Source: Mixta tenebrionis
GTDB taxonomy: Bacteria; Pseudomonadota; Gammaproteobacteria; Enterobacterales; Enterobacteriaceae
Direction of reading: 5' to 3'
DNA: 64,000 nt
Assembly: GCF_006517625.1 (NCBI RefSeq)
Contig: NZ_VHQI01000011.1
Location: forward strand, 1-64,000
A program made the position numbers and the translations under genes. The notes under the pieces were generated by a model. The model saw only the letters and a program-made list of their open reading frames with translations. It was not told where the DNA came from and made no database searches. Shown piece after piece: positions 36,122-43,611 of the stretch. Numbering within the stretch: position 1 is the stretch's first letter; each line of letters begins with the position of its first letter.

Positions 36122-36399
36122 GTTGTGATTTTTATGTTAATGGCGTCTGGGCGCCGTAAGATTTTTTTCTGGCGCGCTACTGAAAAAAAAGCGTGAGTGA
36201 AATAATGACCCTTAGCTATCAATAACTTGAATTGAAGTTAATCGACAACTTGCGCGCTGGATCACAGAGTCACACTTTACTCTGGCAATTTCGTAATTAA
36301 ACATATTTTTTACTTATGAATTCTGCGAGACTAGTCAGGTCGAATTAAAGTCATTCATCATCGCTGTACCCTACAACCACAGCGCGAATGCAAAAAATA
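36122..36399. other. Gap between dusA and the qorA terminator
   Basis: AT-rich non-coding stretch where E. coli has pspG. I find no PspG-like frame and no recognisable element. Confidence 0.4.
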
Positions 36400-36440
36400 A
36401 AAAAGGGGCTTCCTGCGGGAGGCCCCACTGTTTTTCAGGC
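36400..36440 (-). terminator. Rho-independent terminator of qorA
   Basis: GGGGCTTCC (36405-36413) pairs with GGAGGCCCC (36418-36426), one G-U pair. On the minus strand it is followed by a T-rich run (TTTTTTATTTTTTG), just after the qorA stop. Confidence 0.85.
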
Positions 36441-36446
36441 GCCGCG

Positions 36447-37433
36447 TCAGTCAGGAATAAGCAGGCTGGAACCCTGCGTTGAACGGCTCTCCAGCGTGCT
36501 GTGCGCCCGCTGTGCTTCCCGCAGCGGAAAACGCTGATTTTCCGGCACCTCCACCTTAATCGCTCCGCTGGCAATCATCGAAAAGAGATCGTTGCTGGCC
36601 CGCTGCAGCTCATCGCGCGTGGTGATATAGCCGTTTAGCGACGGGCGCGTCAGATAAAGCGAACCTTTCTGATTCAGAATCGCCAGGTTTACGCCGGTAA
36701 CCGGGCCGGATGCGTTGCCAAAGCTCACCATCAGGCCGCGACGCTGCAGGCAATCCAGCGAGGCCTCCCAGGTTGCTTTACCCACTGAATCGTAAACCAC
36801 CCGTACTTTATTACCGTTGGTTAGTTCGCTAACGCGCCGGGCGATATCCTCTTCGCGGTAGTTGATCGTCGCCCATGCGCCGCGCTCTTTCGCCAGCAGC
36901 GCCTTTTCCGCCGAGCCGACGGTGCCTATCAGATGCGCGCCCAGCGCTTTCGCCCACTGGCAGGCGATCAGGCCAACGCCGCCCGCCGCCGCGTGAAACA
37001 GGAAAATCTCGTCCGGCTGCACTTCGTAGGTCTGGCGCAGCAGATAATGAACGGTTAGCCCTTTTAAAAACGAGGCCGCCGCCTGCTCAAAAGAGATGGC
37101 GTCCGGCAGCAGCGCCACCTTATCCTGATGCACATTGTGCACTTCGCTGTAGGCGCCCAGCGGCGACTGGGCGTAAACCACGCGATCGCCGGGCTTAATC
37201 GCGGTCACGTCGCTGCCGACGCGGATCACCACGCCCGCCGCCTCGGTGCCGATGCCGGAAGGCAGCGTCGGGGCCGGATAAAGGCCGCTGCGTACGTAGG
37301 TATCGATATAGTTGATGCCGATAGCTTTATTTGCTACCTGTACTTCATCAGCATGCGGTTCGCCAGGCTCGAAATCGACCCACTGTAGCTCTTCCGGGCC
37401 GCCGTGGCGGGCGATTTGGATACGTTTTGCCAT
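36447..37433 (-). CDS. qorA: NADPH:quinone oxidoreductase QorA
   Basis: Zeta-crystallin-type medium-chain reductase reducing quinones with NADPH. 328 residues; E. coli Qor is 327. GroES-like domain at the N-terminus (GINYIDTYVRSGLYP, GIGTEAAGVV). Rossmann domain from about residue 140 with HAAAGGVGLIACQWAKALGA in place of GXGXXG, and LIGTVGSAEKALLAKERGA. No catalytic zinc ligands, as usual for this branch. Divergent from dnaB with 108 bp between starts. Confidence 0.93.
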   Translation of the reverse strand: MAKRIQIARHGGPEELQWVDFEPGEPHADEVQVANKAIGINYIDTYVRSGLYPAPTLPSGIGTEAAGVVIRVGSDVTAIKPGDRVVYAQSPLGAYSEVHNVHQDKVALLPDAISFEQAAASFLKGLTVHYLLRQTYEVQPDEIFLFHAAAGGVGLIACQWAKALGAHLIGTVGSAEKALLAKERGAWATINYREEDIARRVSELTNGNKVRVVYDSVGKATWEASLDCLQRRGLMVSFGNASGPVTGVNLAILNQKGSLYLTRPSLNGYITTRDELQRASNDLFSMIASGAIKVEVPENQRFPLREAQRAHSTLESRSTQGSSLLIPD

Positions 37434-37541
37434 GTTCGCTCCTTCAGTTTTCGGGCGCCGCTTTTACCTGTAAGCGGGCGTAAAAGCGGTAAAAAACAGG
37501 TATACTTGCGCGTCACTCACATATTCGGTATTGCATTCACT

Positions 37542-38948
37542 ATGGCAGGAAATAAACCCACCAACAAATCCAACGAGGTTCGCGATCGCCAGGTAGAAGG
37601 GCTGAAATTGCCGCCCCATTCGCTGGAAGCGGAACAGTCGGTGCTGGGCGGGTTGATGCTGGACAACGAGCGCTGGGATAATGTCTCAGAACGCGTCGTG
37701 GCCGAGGATTTTTACAGCCGCCCGCATCGTCTGATATTCAGTGAAATGCAGCGGCTGCTGGAGTCTGGCCAGCCCATCGATCTGATTACGCTTTCCGATT
37801 CGCTGGAGCAACGCGGCGAGCTGGAAATGGTCGGCGGCTTTGCCTACCTGGCCGAGCTGTCGAAAAATACCCCCAGCGCGGCGAATATCAACGCCTATGC
37901 CGATATTGTGCGCGAACGTGCGGTAGTACGCGAAATGATCGCGGTGGCGAATCAGATTGCCGATGCCGGTTACGATCCGCAGGGGCGCAGCAGTGAAGAT
38001 CTGCTCGATTTCGCCGAATCCAACGTATTTAAGATCGCCGAACAGCGCGCCAACAAGGATGAAGGGCCGCAAAACATAGAGCAAATCCTTGAAGCGACGG
38101 TTTCGCGCATCGAGTCGCTATACCAGACGCCGCACGACGGCGTTACCGGCGTCGATACCGGCTATCAGGATCTGAACAAGAAAACCGCCGGCTTACAGGG
38201 TTCCGATCTGATTATCGTGGCGGCGCGCCCGTCGATGGGTAAAACCACTTTCGCCATGAACCTGTGCGAAAACGCGGCAATGCTGCAGGATAAGCCGGTG
38301 CTGATCTTCAGCCTGGAGATGCCCAGCGAACAGCTGATGATGCGTATGCTGGCCTCGCTGTCGCGCGTCGATCAAACGCGCATTCGTACCGGGCAGCTGG
38401 ATGATGAGGACTGGGCGCGAATTTCGGGCACCATGGGCATTCTGCTGGAGAAAAAGAATATCTATATCGATGATTCTTCCGGTCTGACGCCGACCGAGGT
38501 GCGTTCACGCGCCCGCCGCGTGTTCCGCGAAAACGATGGCCTGAGCATGATTATGATCGACTATCTGCAGCTGATGCGCGTGCCGTCGCTCTCCGACAAC
38601 CGTACGCTGGAAATCGCTGAGATCTCCCGCTCGCTGAAAGCGCTGGCGAAAGAGCTGAACGTGCCGGTAGTGGCGCTGTCGCAGCTTAACCGTTCGCTGG
38701 AACAGCGTGCCGATAAGCGCCCGGTTAACTCGGATCTGCGTGAGTCTGGATCGATCGAGCAGGATGCTGACCTGATCATGTTTATCTATCGTGACGAGGT
38801 CTATCACGAAAACAGCGATCTGAAAGGCATTGCTGAGATCATTATCGGCAAACAGCGTAACGGCCCGATCGGCACCGTACGCCTGACCTTTAACGGCCAG
38901 TGGTCGCGCTTTGACAACTACGCGGGCCCGCAGTACGACGACGAATAG
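37542..38948 (+). CDS. dnaB: Replicative DNA helicase DnaB
   Basis: Hexameric helicase that unwinds DNA at the replication fork and loads DnaG primase. ATG 37542 (MAGNKPTNKSNEVRDRQ) gives 468 residues (E. coli 471); the frame is open further upstream, but those residues are foreign to the family. The N-terminal domain carries PPHSLEAEQSVLGGLMLDN. Walker A is ARPSMGKTTFAMN, Walker B IMIDYLQLM. Switch region ALSQLNRSLEQRADKRPVNS and DLRESGSIEQDADLIMFIYR are also present. No intein. Confidence 0.98.
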   Translation: MAGNKPTNKSNEVRDRQVEGLKLPPHSLEAEQSVLGGLMLDNERWDNVSERVVAEDFYSRPHRLIFSEMQRLLESGQPIDLITLSDSLEQRGELEMVGGFAYLAELSKNTPSAANINAYADIVRERAVVREMIAVANQIADAGYDPQGRSSEDLLDFAESNVFKIAEQRANKDEGPQNIEQILEATVSRIESLYQTPHDGVTGVDTGYQDLNKKTAGLQGSDLIIVAARPSMGKTTFAMNLCENAAMLQDKPVLIFSLEMPSEQLMMRMLASLSRVDQTRIRTGQLDDEDWARISGTMGILLEKKNIYIDDSSGLTPTEVRSRARRVFRENDGLSMIMIDYLQLMRVPSLSDNRTLEIAEISRSLKALAKELNVPVVALSQLNRSLEQRADKRPVNSDLRESGSIEQDADLIMFIYRDEVYHENSDLKGIAEIIIGKQRNGPIGTVRLTFNGQWSRFDNYAGPQYDDE

Positions 38949-38950
38949 CC

Positions 38951-38965
38951 TGCACGTTTTGTGCA
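38951..38965. promoter_or_regulatory. Palindromic element, copy 1, before the AsnC-family gene
   Basis: TGCACGTTTTGTGCA: inverted 5-bp arms around 5 bp, starting two bases after the dnaB stop and 93 bp before the AsnC-family gene. A near-identical copy lies just beyond that gene. A further perfect inverted repeat, AATTGT-gttgg-ACAATT, is at 38986-39002. Candidate operators for the regulator; inference. Confidence 0.45.
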
Positions 38966-39057
38966 TTTTCGCCGCCTCATCAGAAAATTGTGTTGGACAA
39001 TTGCCGCTTATTTACGCTTATCTGTCACGATAACAGCGCGAAGAACGGCAACATGCT

Positions 39058-39567
39058 ATGACACAGATTGACAATTACGACCTGAAAATTCTCCATCTGC
39101 TGCAAAATAATGGCCGCCTGACCAACCAGGAACTTAGCGATCTGGTGGGGCTTTCCGCCTCGCAGTGTTCGCGTCGTCGCATCAGCCTGGAGCAGGCGAA
39201 CCAGATCCTCGGCTATCACGCGCGCGTTGCGCCGGAGGCGGTAGGGCTGGGCATGATCGGCCTGATTGAAGTTCGCCTGATTAACCACACCAGCGACTAC
39301 GTAGAGAGCTTTCACCGCATGGCGGCGGAGCAGAACGCTATTGTCGACGTGTATAAAACCACCGGCGATGCGGATTACCTGCTTAAAGTGGCGGTCGCCA
39401 GCCTGACGGAGCTGAGCGCCCTGATCAGCGAGCTGGTGGCGGGCCATCGTAGCGTAGCGCATGTGAAAACGGCGGTAGTGCTGGAAAGGATTAAAGAGCA
39501 CGGGATGATGATGACGGCGGGGCCGGCCAGTTCCGGCTCCGTCCGACATGAAAAAAGGAACGAATAA
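39058..39567 (+). CDS. Lrp/AsnC family transcriptional regulator
   Basis: 169 residues. The N-terminal helix-turn-helix is visible (DLKILHLLQNNGRLTNQELS, then LVGLSASQCSRRRISLEQAN), followed by the RAM/AsnC ligand domain with VYKTTGDADYLLKVAVASL and SELVAGHRSVAHVKTAVV. The family senses amino acids or related metabolites and forms octamers. It sits between dnaB and tyrB, where E. coli has alr. The last 20 residues (MMTAGPASSGSVRHEKRNE) extend past the usual end. Its targets are unknown; the flanking palindromes suggest autoregulation and perhaps control of tyrB. Confidence 0.85.
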   Translation: MTQIDNYDLKILHLLQNNGRLTNQELSDLVGLSASQCSRRRISLEQANQILGYHARVAPEAVGLGMIGLIEVRLINHTSDYVESFHRMAAEQNAIVDVYKTTGDADYLLKVAVASLTELSALISELVAGHRSVAHVKTAVVLERIKEHGMMMTAGPASSGSVRHEKRNE

Positions 39568-39963
39568 GCGTTGCGCCGACAGTTATGCGCGGTTGCGCGG
39601 CGATATGCACATTTTGTGCATGAAAGGCGCGGCTATTGCGTATCTCTTGCTGCGGACGCGCTCCTTATCGCGTCAGCGCCTTAGTTGCCTGCCGGCGCGC
39701 TGTACTTTTTATTCCGCTCATGACCTTCGCTGCTGATTCAGTTCGGCGCGCCGAAGCCGTTTTAGGCGACATTGCGCGGTAACCTTATAATGAGCGTTCG
39801 GTTTATAGTGTTGTTTCGCCATCAGACCCGCCTGAGCGGTATTCACAGGTTTGCCCTGCGGCAACGCGCGCTGATATTCAACCGCTATGTCGCCTGGCTC
39901 AGGGCGTTATAAAGTCCGCTTCCATCGGCTGCGGTCGTTCAATGATTACCAGGGAGATTCACC
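39568..39963. other. Region between the AsnC-family gene and tyrB
   Basis: About 395 bp. It contains the second palindrome copy (39606-39620) and a 14-bp perfect palindrome TTCGGCGCGCCGAA at 39742-39755. No open frame here looks real. I looked for TyrR boxes (TGTAAA-N6-TTTACA) and found none convincing. Confidence 0.45.
39606..39620. promoter_or_regulatory. Palindromic element, copy 2, after the AsnC-family gene
   Basis: TGCACATTTTGTGCA, 14 of 15 bases identical to the copy at 38951-38965. With flanking bases it forms 7-bp arms (ATGCACA-ttt-TGTGCAT). It lies 39 bp after the regulator's stop and about 345 bp before tyrB. Confidence 0.45.
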
Positions 39964-41157
39964 GTGTTTCAGAAAGTTGATGCCTACGCTGGCGATCCGA
40001 TACTGACTTTAATGGAAACCTTCAGGCAGGATCCGCGTCCGCATAAGGTTAACCTGAGCATTGGCCTCTATTACAACGAACAGGGCATTATTCCGCAGCT
40101 GCAGGCGGTAGAGGAGGCGGAGGCGCGGCTGAACGCGCGGCCGCGCCAGGCTTCGCTCTATCTGCCGATGGACGGGCTGGCCGGCTATCGTGAGGCGATC
40201 GCGCCGCTGCTGTTTGGCGCGCAGCATCCTGCGCTGCAGGCGCAGCGCATCGCGACTATTCAGACCATAGGCGGTTCCGGCGCGCTGAAGGTGGGCGCGG
40301 ACTTCCTGAAACGCTATTTCCCGCAGTCGCAGGCGTGGGTCAGCGATCCCACCTGGGAAAACCATATCGCTATCTTTGCGGGCGCCGGTTTTGAGGTGAA
40401 CACCTATCCCTGGTACGATGCGCAGAGCAACGGCGTACGCTTCGACGCCTTCCTCGCCACGCTGGAAACCTTGCCGGCGCAAAGCATCGTGCTGCTGCAT
40501 CCCTGCTGTCACAACCCGACCGGCGCGGATTTAACCAACGATCAATGGGATCGGGTGGTTAAAGTGCTGAAGACGCAGCGGCTGATCCCCTTTCTGGATA
40601 TCGCCTATCAGGGTTTTGGCGCCGGTATGGAGGAGGATGCCTACGCTATCCGCGCCATCGCCGCAGCGGGCATTTCCGCGCTGGTCAGCAACTCTTTCTC
40701 AAAGATTTTCTCACTCTACGGCGAACGCGTCGGCGGCCTGTCGGTAGTATGCAGCGATGCGGAAGAGGCGGCGCGCGTGCAGGGACAGCTGAAGGCCACG
40801 GTACGTCGCAACTACTCTTCGCCGCCGAACTTCGGCGCGCAGCTGGTAGCCTGCGTGCTGAATGACGAGGCGCTAAAAGCCAGCTGGCTGGCGGAAGTGG
40901 AGGCGATGCGTCTGCGCATACTGGAGATGCGCCAGGCGCTGGTAACGGTGCTCCGCAAGGCGGCGCCCGGTCAGAATTTCGACTATCTGCTGAAGCAGCG
41001 CGGTATGTTCAGCTACACTGGCCTGAGCGCGCAGCAGGTTGATCGCCTGCGTGAAGAGTTCGGCGTCTATCTGATTCACAGCGGACGCATGTGCGTGGCC
41101 GGGCTTAACCGCCGCAACGTTCACCAGGTTGCGGAAGCTTTCGCCGCCGTGATGTAA
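39964..41157 (+). CDS. tyrB: Aromatic amino acid aminotransferase TyrB
   Basis: PLP-dependent class I aminotransferase for the last step of tyrosine and phenylalanine synthesis, also acting on leucine and aspartate. 397 residues, as in E. coli. GTG start after CCAGGGAGATT. PLP-lysine motif [19 protein letters not shown]. Substrate-binding and cofactor motifs include [40 protein letters not shown] and the C-terminal arginine in [17 protein letters not shown]. AspC is the alternative, but location and length favour TyrB. Confidence 0.93.
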   Translation: MFQKVDAYAGDPILTLMETFRQDPRPHKVNLSIGLYYNEQGIIPQLQAVEEAEARLNARPRQASLYLPMDGLAGYREAIAPLLFGAQHPALQAQRIATIQTIGGSGALKVGADFLKRYFPQSQAWVSDPTWENHIAIFAGAGFEVNTYPWYDAQSNGVRFDAFLATLETLPAQSIVLLHPCCHNPTGADLTNDQWDRVVKVLKTQRLIPFLDIAYQGFGAGMEEDAYAIRAIAAAGISALVSNSFSKIFSLYGERVGGLSVVCSDAEEAARVQGQLKATVRRNYSSPPNFGAQLVACVLNDEALKASWLAEVEAMRLRILEMRQALVTVLRKAAPGQNFDYLLKQRGMFSYTGLSAQQVDRLREEFGVYLIHSGRMCVAGLNRRNVHQVAEAFAAVM

Positions 41158-41164
41158 CCTGCAC

Positions 41165-41188
41165 GCCCCGTCGCCTGCGCGTCGGGGC
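41165..41188 (+). terminator. Hairpin between tyrB and yjbQ
   Basis: GCCCCG (41165-41170) and CGGGGC (41183-41188) pair around a 12-nt loop right after tyrB. There is no T-run, so termination is uncertain. Confidence 0.4.
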
Positions 41189-41214
41189 TGCTATGCCGAG
41201 AAGGAGCAACGCCT

Positions 41215-41631
41215 GTGTGGCATCAGCAAACCCTTTCCCTTAGCGCGAAATCGCGCGGCTTCCATCTGGTTACCGATGAGATTGTGCAGCAGCTGCCGGC
41301 GCTGCGCGAGATTAATATCGGCCTGCTGCACCTGTTGCTGCAGCATACCTCGGCATCGCTCACGCTAAATGAGAACTGCGATGCTACGGTGCGCGGCGAT
41401 ATGGAGCAGCATTTTCTGCGCCATGTGCCCGAAGAGGCGCCATATCAGCATGATTACGAAGGCGCGGATGATATGCCGGCGCATATCAAATCTTCATTGC
41501 TGGGCGTTTCGCTGCTGCTGCCGATCGGGCGCGGGCGGCTGGTTTTAGGACGATGGCAGGGCATCTGGCTGGGCGAACACCGTATTCACGGCGGCCCGCG
41601 GCATATTGTCGCTACGTTGCAGGGCGAATAG
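41215..41631 (+). CDS. yjbQ: UPF0047 family protein YjbQ
   Basis: 138 residues, matching E. coli YjbQ along its length. The first residues [20 protein letters not shown] and GTG start at 41215 (8 nt after AAGGAG) agree with the family. Conserved core: [38 protein letters not shown] and [16 protein letters not shown]. The family forms a trimeric beta-barrel. E. coli YjbQ has reported weak thiamine-phosphate synthase activity, and its real role is not settled. Confidence 0.93.
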   Translation: MWHQQTLSLSAKSRGFHLVTDEIVQQLPALREINIGLLHLLLQHTSASLTLNENCDATVRGDMEQHFLRHVPEEAPYQHDYEGADDMPAHIKSSLLGVSLLLPIGRGRLVLGRWQGIWLGEHRIHGGPRHIVATLQGE

Positions 41632-41884
41632 CGGCGGCTGAACCGGAATGTGGATGCCGGCCGGGCGCGCAAAGGTTGCTGCGGGCCGTGAAGCGCCGAC
41701 ATTTAGCTATACTCAGTGAACATTACTGGCTTCCGGGGAAAAACAATGCTGAACGGGCCTGCCGGCCGCTCTGCCAACCTTATTCCCGGAATCTTATTTA
41801 TGGCGCCCGCGCCGGTAAATGCTGAAGGAACTCTATCAGCGGCGCGGCCTGCGGCCCGGTGCGTTACCTCAGGGGGAATAATCA

Positions 41885-42223
41885 ATGACCAGCTCTCAGC
41901 TGTTGCAGTATTGTATGGCGAAGCCCGGAGCGGAACAGAATGTCTACGACGACTGGAAAGCGACGCAGATTAAGGTGGCGGACGTGCTGTTTGCCATGCT
42001 GCACGAGGTGAACCAGCGTCCGGCGCTGACGCTGAAAACCTCGCCGGCGCTGGCCGATCTGCTGCGTGAGCAGCATGCGGATGTTTTTCCCAGCGCGCAC
42101 CTTAATAAAACGCACTGGAGCACGCTTTATCTGGATGGCGAGCTGAAAGATTCGCAAATCTACTATCTGGTTGATGCGTCGCTACAGCAGGCGCTGGCGA
42201 CCAAAGGCGGTCATCACGGCTGA
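41885..42223 (+). CDS. yjbR: MmcQ/YjbR family protein
   Basis: 112 residues with the family's opening QLLQYCMAKPGAEQNVYDDW, then KATQIKVADVLFAML, LKTSPALADLLREQH and LNKTHWSTLYLDG. E. coli YjbR (118) is very similar; the fold resembles a double-wing DNA-binding motif, but function is unknown. AGGGGGAATAATCA precedes the ATG. It lies 253 bp after yjbQ; that gap holds no gene I recognise. Confidence 0.92.
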   Translation: MTSSQLLQYCMAKPGAEQNVYDDWKATQIKVADVLFAMLHEVNQRPALTLKTSPALADLLREQHADVFPSAHLNKTHWSTLYLDGELKDSQIYYLVDASLQQALATKGGHHG

Positions 42224-42227
42224 AAGG

Positions 42228-42255
42228 CTGTCGCTGCGGAGGCCCGCAGCGACAG
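42228..42255. terminator. Strong hairpin between convergent yjbR and adh
   Basis: A perfect 12-bp stem, CTGTCGCTGCGG (42228-42239) with CCGCAGCGACAG (42244-42255), and a 4-nt loop. It fills the 37-bp gap between convergent genes. No T-run. Confidence 0.6.
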
Positions 42256-42260
42256 AGAGA

Positions 42261-43325
42261 TTACGCGGCGCTTTCCTGACGCAGCGTATCGATATCAATC
42301 ACAAAGCGATATTTCACGTCGCTTTTCAGCATACGCTCGTAGGCTTCGTTAATCTGATTCATCGCAATCAGTTCGATATCGGAAGTGATATTGTGCTTAC
42401 CGCAGAAATCGAGCATCTCCTGGGTTTCCGCAATTCCGCCAATCAGTGAACCTGCCACGCTGCGGCGTTTAAAGATCAGATCAAAAACGTGCGGCGCCGG
42501 ATGATCGTGCTCTGGCGCGCCCGCCAGCGTCAGATTACCGTCGCGTTTCAGCAGGTTAATAAACGGGTTAAGATCGTGCTGGGCGGCGACGGTGTTCAGA
42601 ATAAAATCGAAGCTGTTGGTATGCTGCGCCATCTGCTGGGGATCTTTAGAAATCACCACTTCGTCAGCGCCCAGACGTTTGCCATCTTCGATTTTAGACG
42701 GGGAGGTGGTAAACAGCACCACGTGCGCGCCCATTGCGTGCGCCAGCTTGACGCCCATATGTCCCAGGCCGCCGAGGCCGACAATGCCCACTTTTTTACC
42801 CGGTCCGACATTCCAGTGACGCAGCGGAGAGTAAGTGGTAATGCCGGCGCACAGCAGCGGCGCAACGCCTGCCAGATCGAGATTTTCCGGTACGCGCAGA
42901 ACGAAATCTTCGTGTACCACCACGCTGGTAGCGTAACCGCCGTAGGTTATCGCTTTGGTTTCGCGGTCCTGGCCGTTATAGGTGGGCACAAAGCCTTGCT
43001 CACAGTATTGCTCCAGCCCTTCCTGGCAGCCTGGACAGCTGCGGCAGGAATCAACCATGCAGCCGACGCCAACCAGATCGCCAACGCGGTATTTTTGCGT
43101 CTGGCCGCCGGTAGCGGTAACGCGCCCCACGATCTCATGGCCCGGCACTACCGGGAAAATGGTGTTCTGCCATTCATTACGGGCCTGGTGCAGGTCTGAG
43201 TGGCAAACGCCGCAGAATAATACTTCAATTTGTACGTCATGCGCGCGCAGTTCACGCGGCTGGTAATCAAAAGGCGCGAGTCTGGATTTTGCGTCCTGGG
43301 CTGCATAAGCGTGCGTAATATTCAT
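42261..43325 (-). CDS. Zinc-dependent NAD(P) alcohol/aldehyde reductase, YahK-like
   Basis: 354 residues of the medium-chain dehydrogenase family, cinnamyl-alcohol type. The closest characterised relative I recall is E. coli YahK, a broad NADPH aldehyde reductase. Catalytic zinc ligands in LFCGVCHSDLHQ and PGHEIVGRV. The structural zinc Cys cluster is GCMVDSCRSCPGCQEGLEQYC. Cofactor motif VGIVGLGGLGHMGVKLAHAMGA. It ends NEAYERMLKSDVKYRFVIDI. ATG 43325 (MNITHAYAAQDAKS) follows GGGAG; a longer frame to 43361 is not supported. E. coli has no such gene here. Confidence 0.88.
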   Translation of the reverse strand: MNITHAYAAQDAKSRLAPFDYQPRELRAHDVQIEVLFCGVCHSDLHQARNEWQNTIFPVVPGHEIVGRVTATGGQTQKYRVGDLVGVGCMVDSCRSCPGCQEGLEQYCEQGFVPTYNGQDRETKAITYGGYATSVVVHEDFVLRVPENLDLAGVAPLLCAGITTYSPLRHWNVGPGKKVGIVGLGGLGHMGVKLAHAMGAHVVLFTTSPSKIEDGKRLGADEVVISKDPQQMAQHTNSFDFILNTVAAQHDLNPFINLLKRDGNLTLAGAPEHDHPAPHVFDLIFKRRSVAGSLIGGIAETQEMLDFCGKHNITSDIELIAMNQINEAYERMLKSDVKYRFVIDIDTLRQESAA

Positions 43326-43565
43326 GGTGTCTCCCGTGATGAAGCGGTTAGAGACGAGCAAACCGGCTGCTCGCCTGGGATAAAGCGGAACGCGCTGCGT
43401 CTGCGACAGAAAAAGCGCGAAGGTTAAGGATAAGCAGCGAAAGCAAGAGCAGCCAGACCCGATAGTGTTTAAATCTTGCCTGTTCCTGCAAGCTTAACCA
43501 TGAATAAGGCAACAAGGGGAAAAGAGGCATGAAGCCGGCGGAAAAGCATAACCGCGCGGCGGCAG

Positions 43566-43598
43566 GAAAAAAGCCCCTGTGCGTGGGCGACAGGGGCG
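43566..43598 (-). terminator. Rho-independent terminator of uvrA
   Basis: GCCCCTGT (43573-43580) pairs with ACAGGGGC (43590-43597). On the minus strand it is followed by TTTTTT, shortly after the uvrA stop. Confidence 0.85.
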
Positions 43599-43611
43599 GA
43601 TAGCGAAGCGA

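Noticed and set aside
39568-39963. TyrR boxes upstream of tyrB
   Set aside because: I looked for TGTAAA-N6-TTTACA and near variants and found no convincing match, so none is claimed.
41716-41973. An 85-codon frame between yjbQ and yjbR
   Set aside because: It overlaps the start of yjbR in another phase and has no ribosome site or recognisable sequence.
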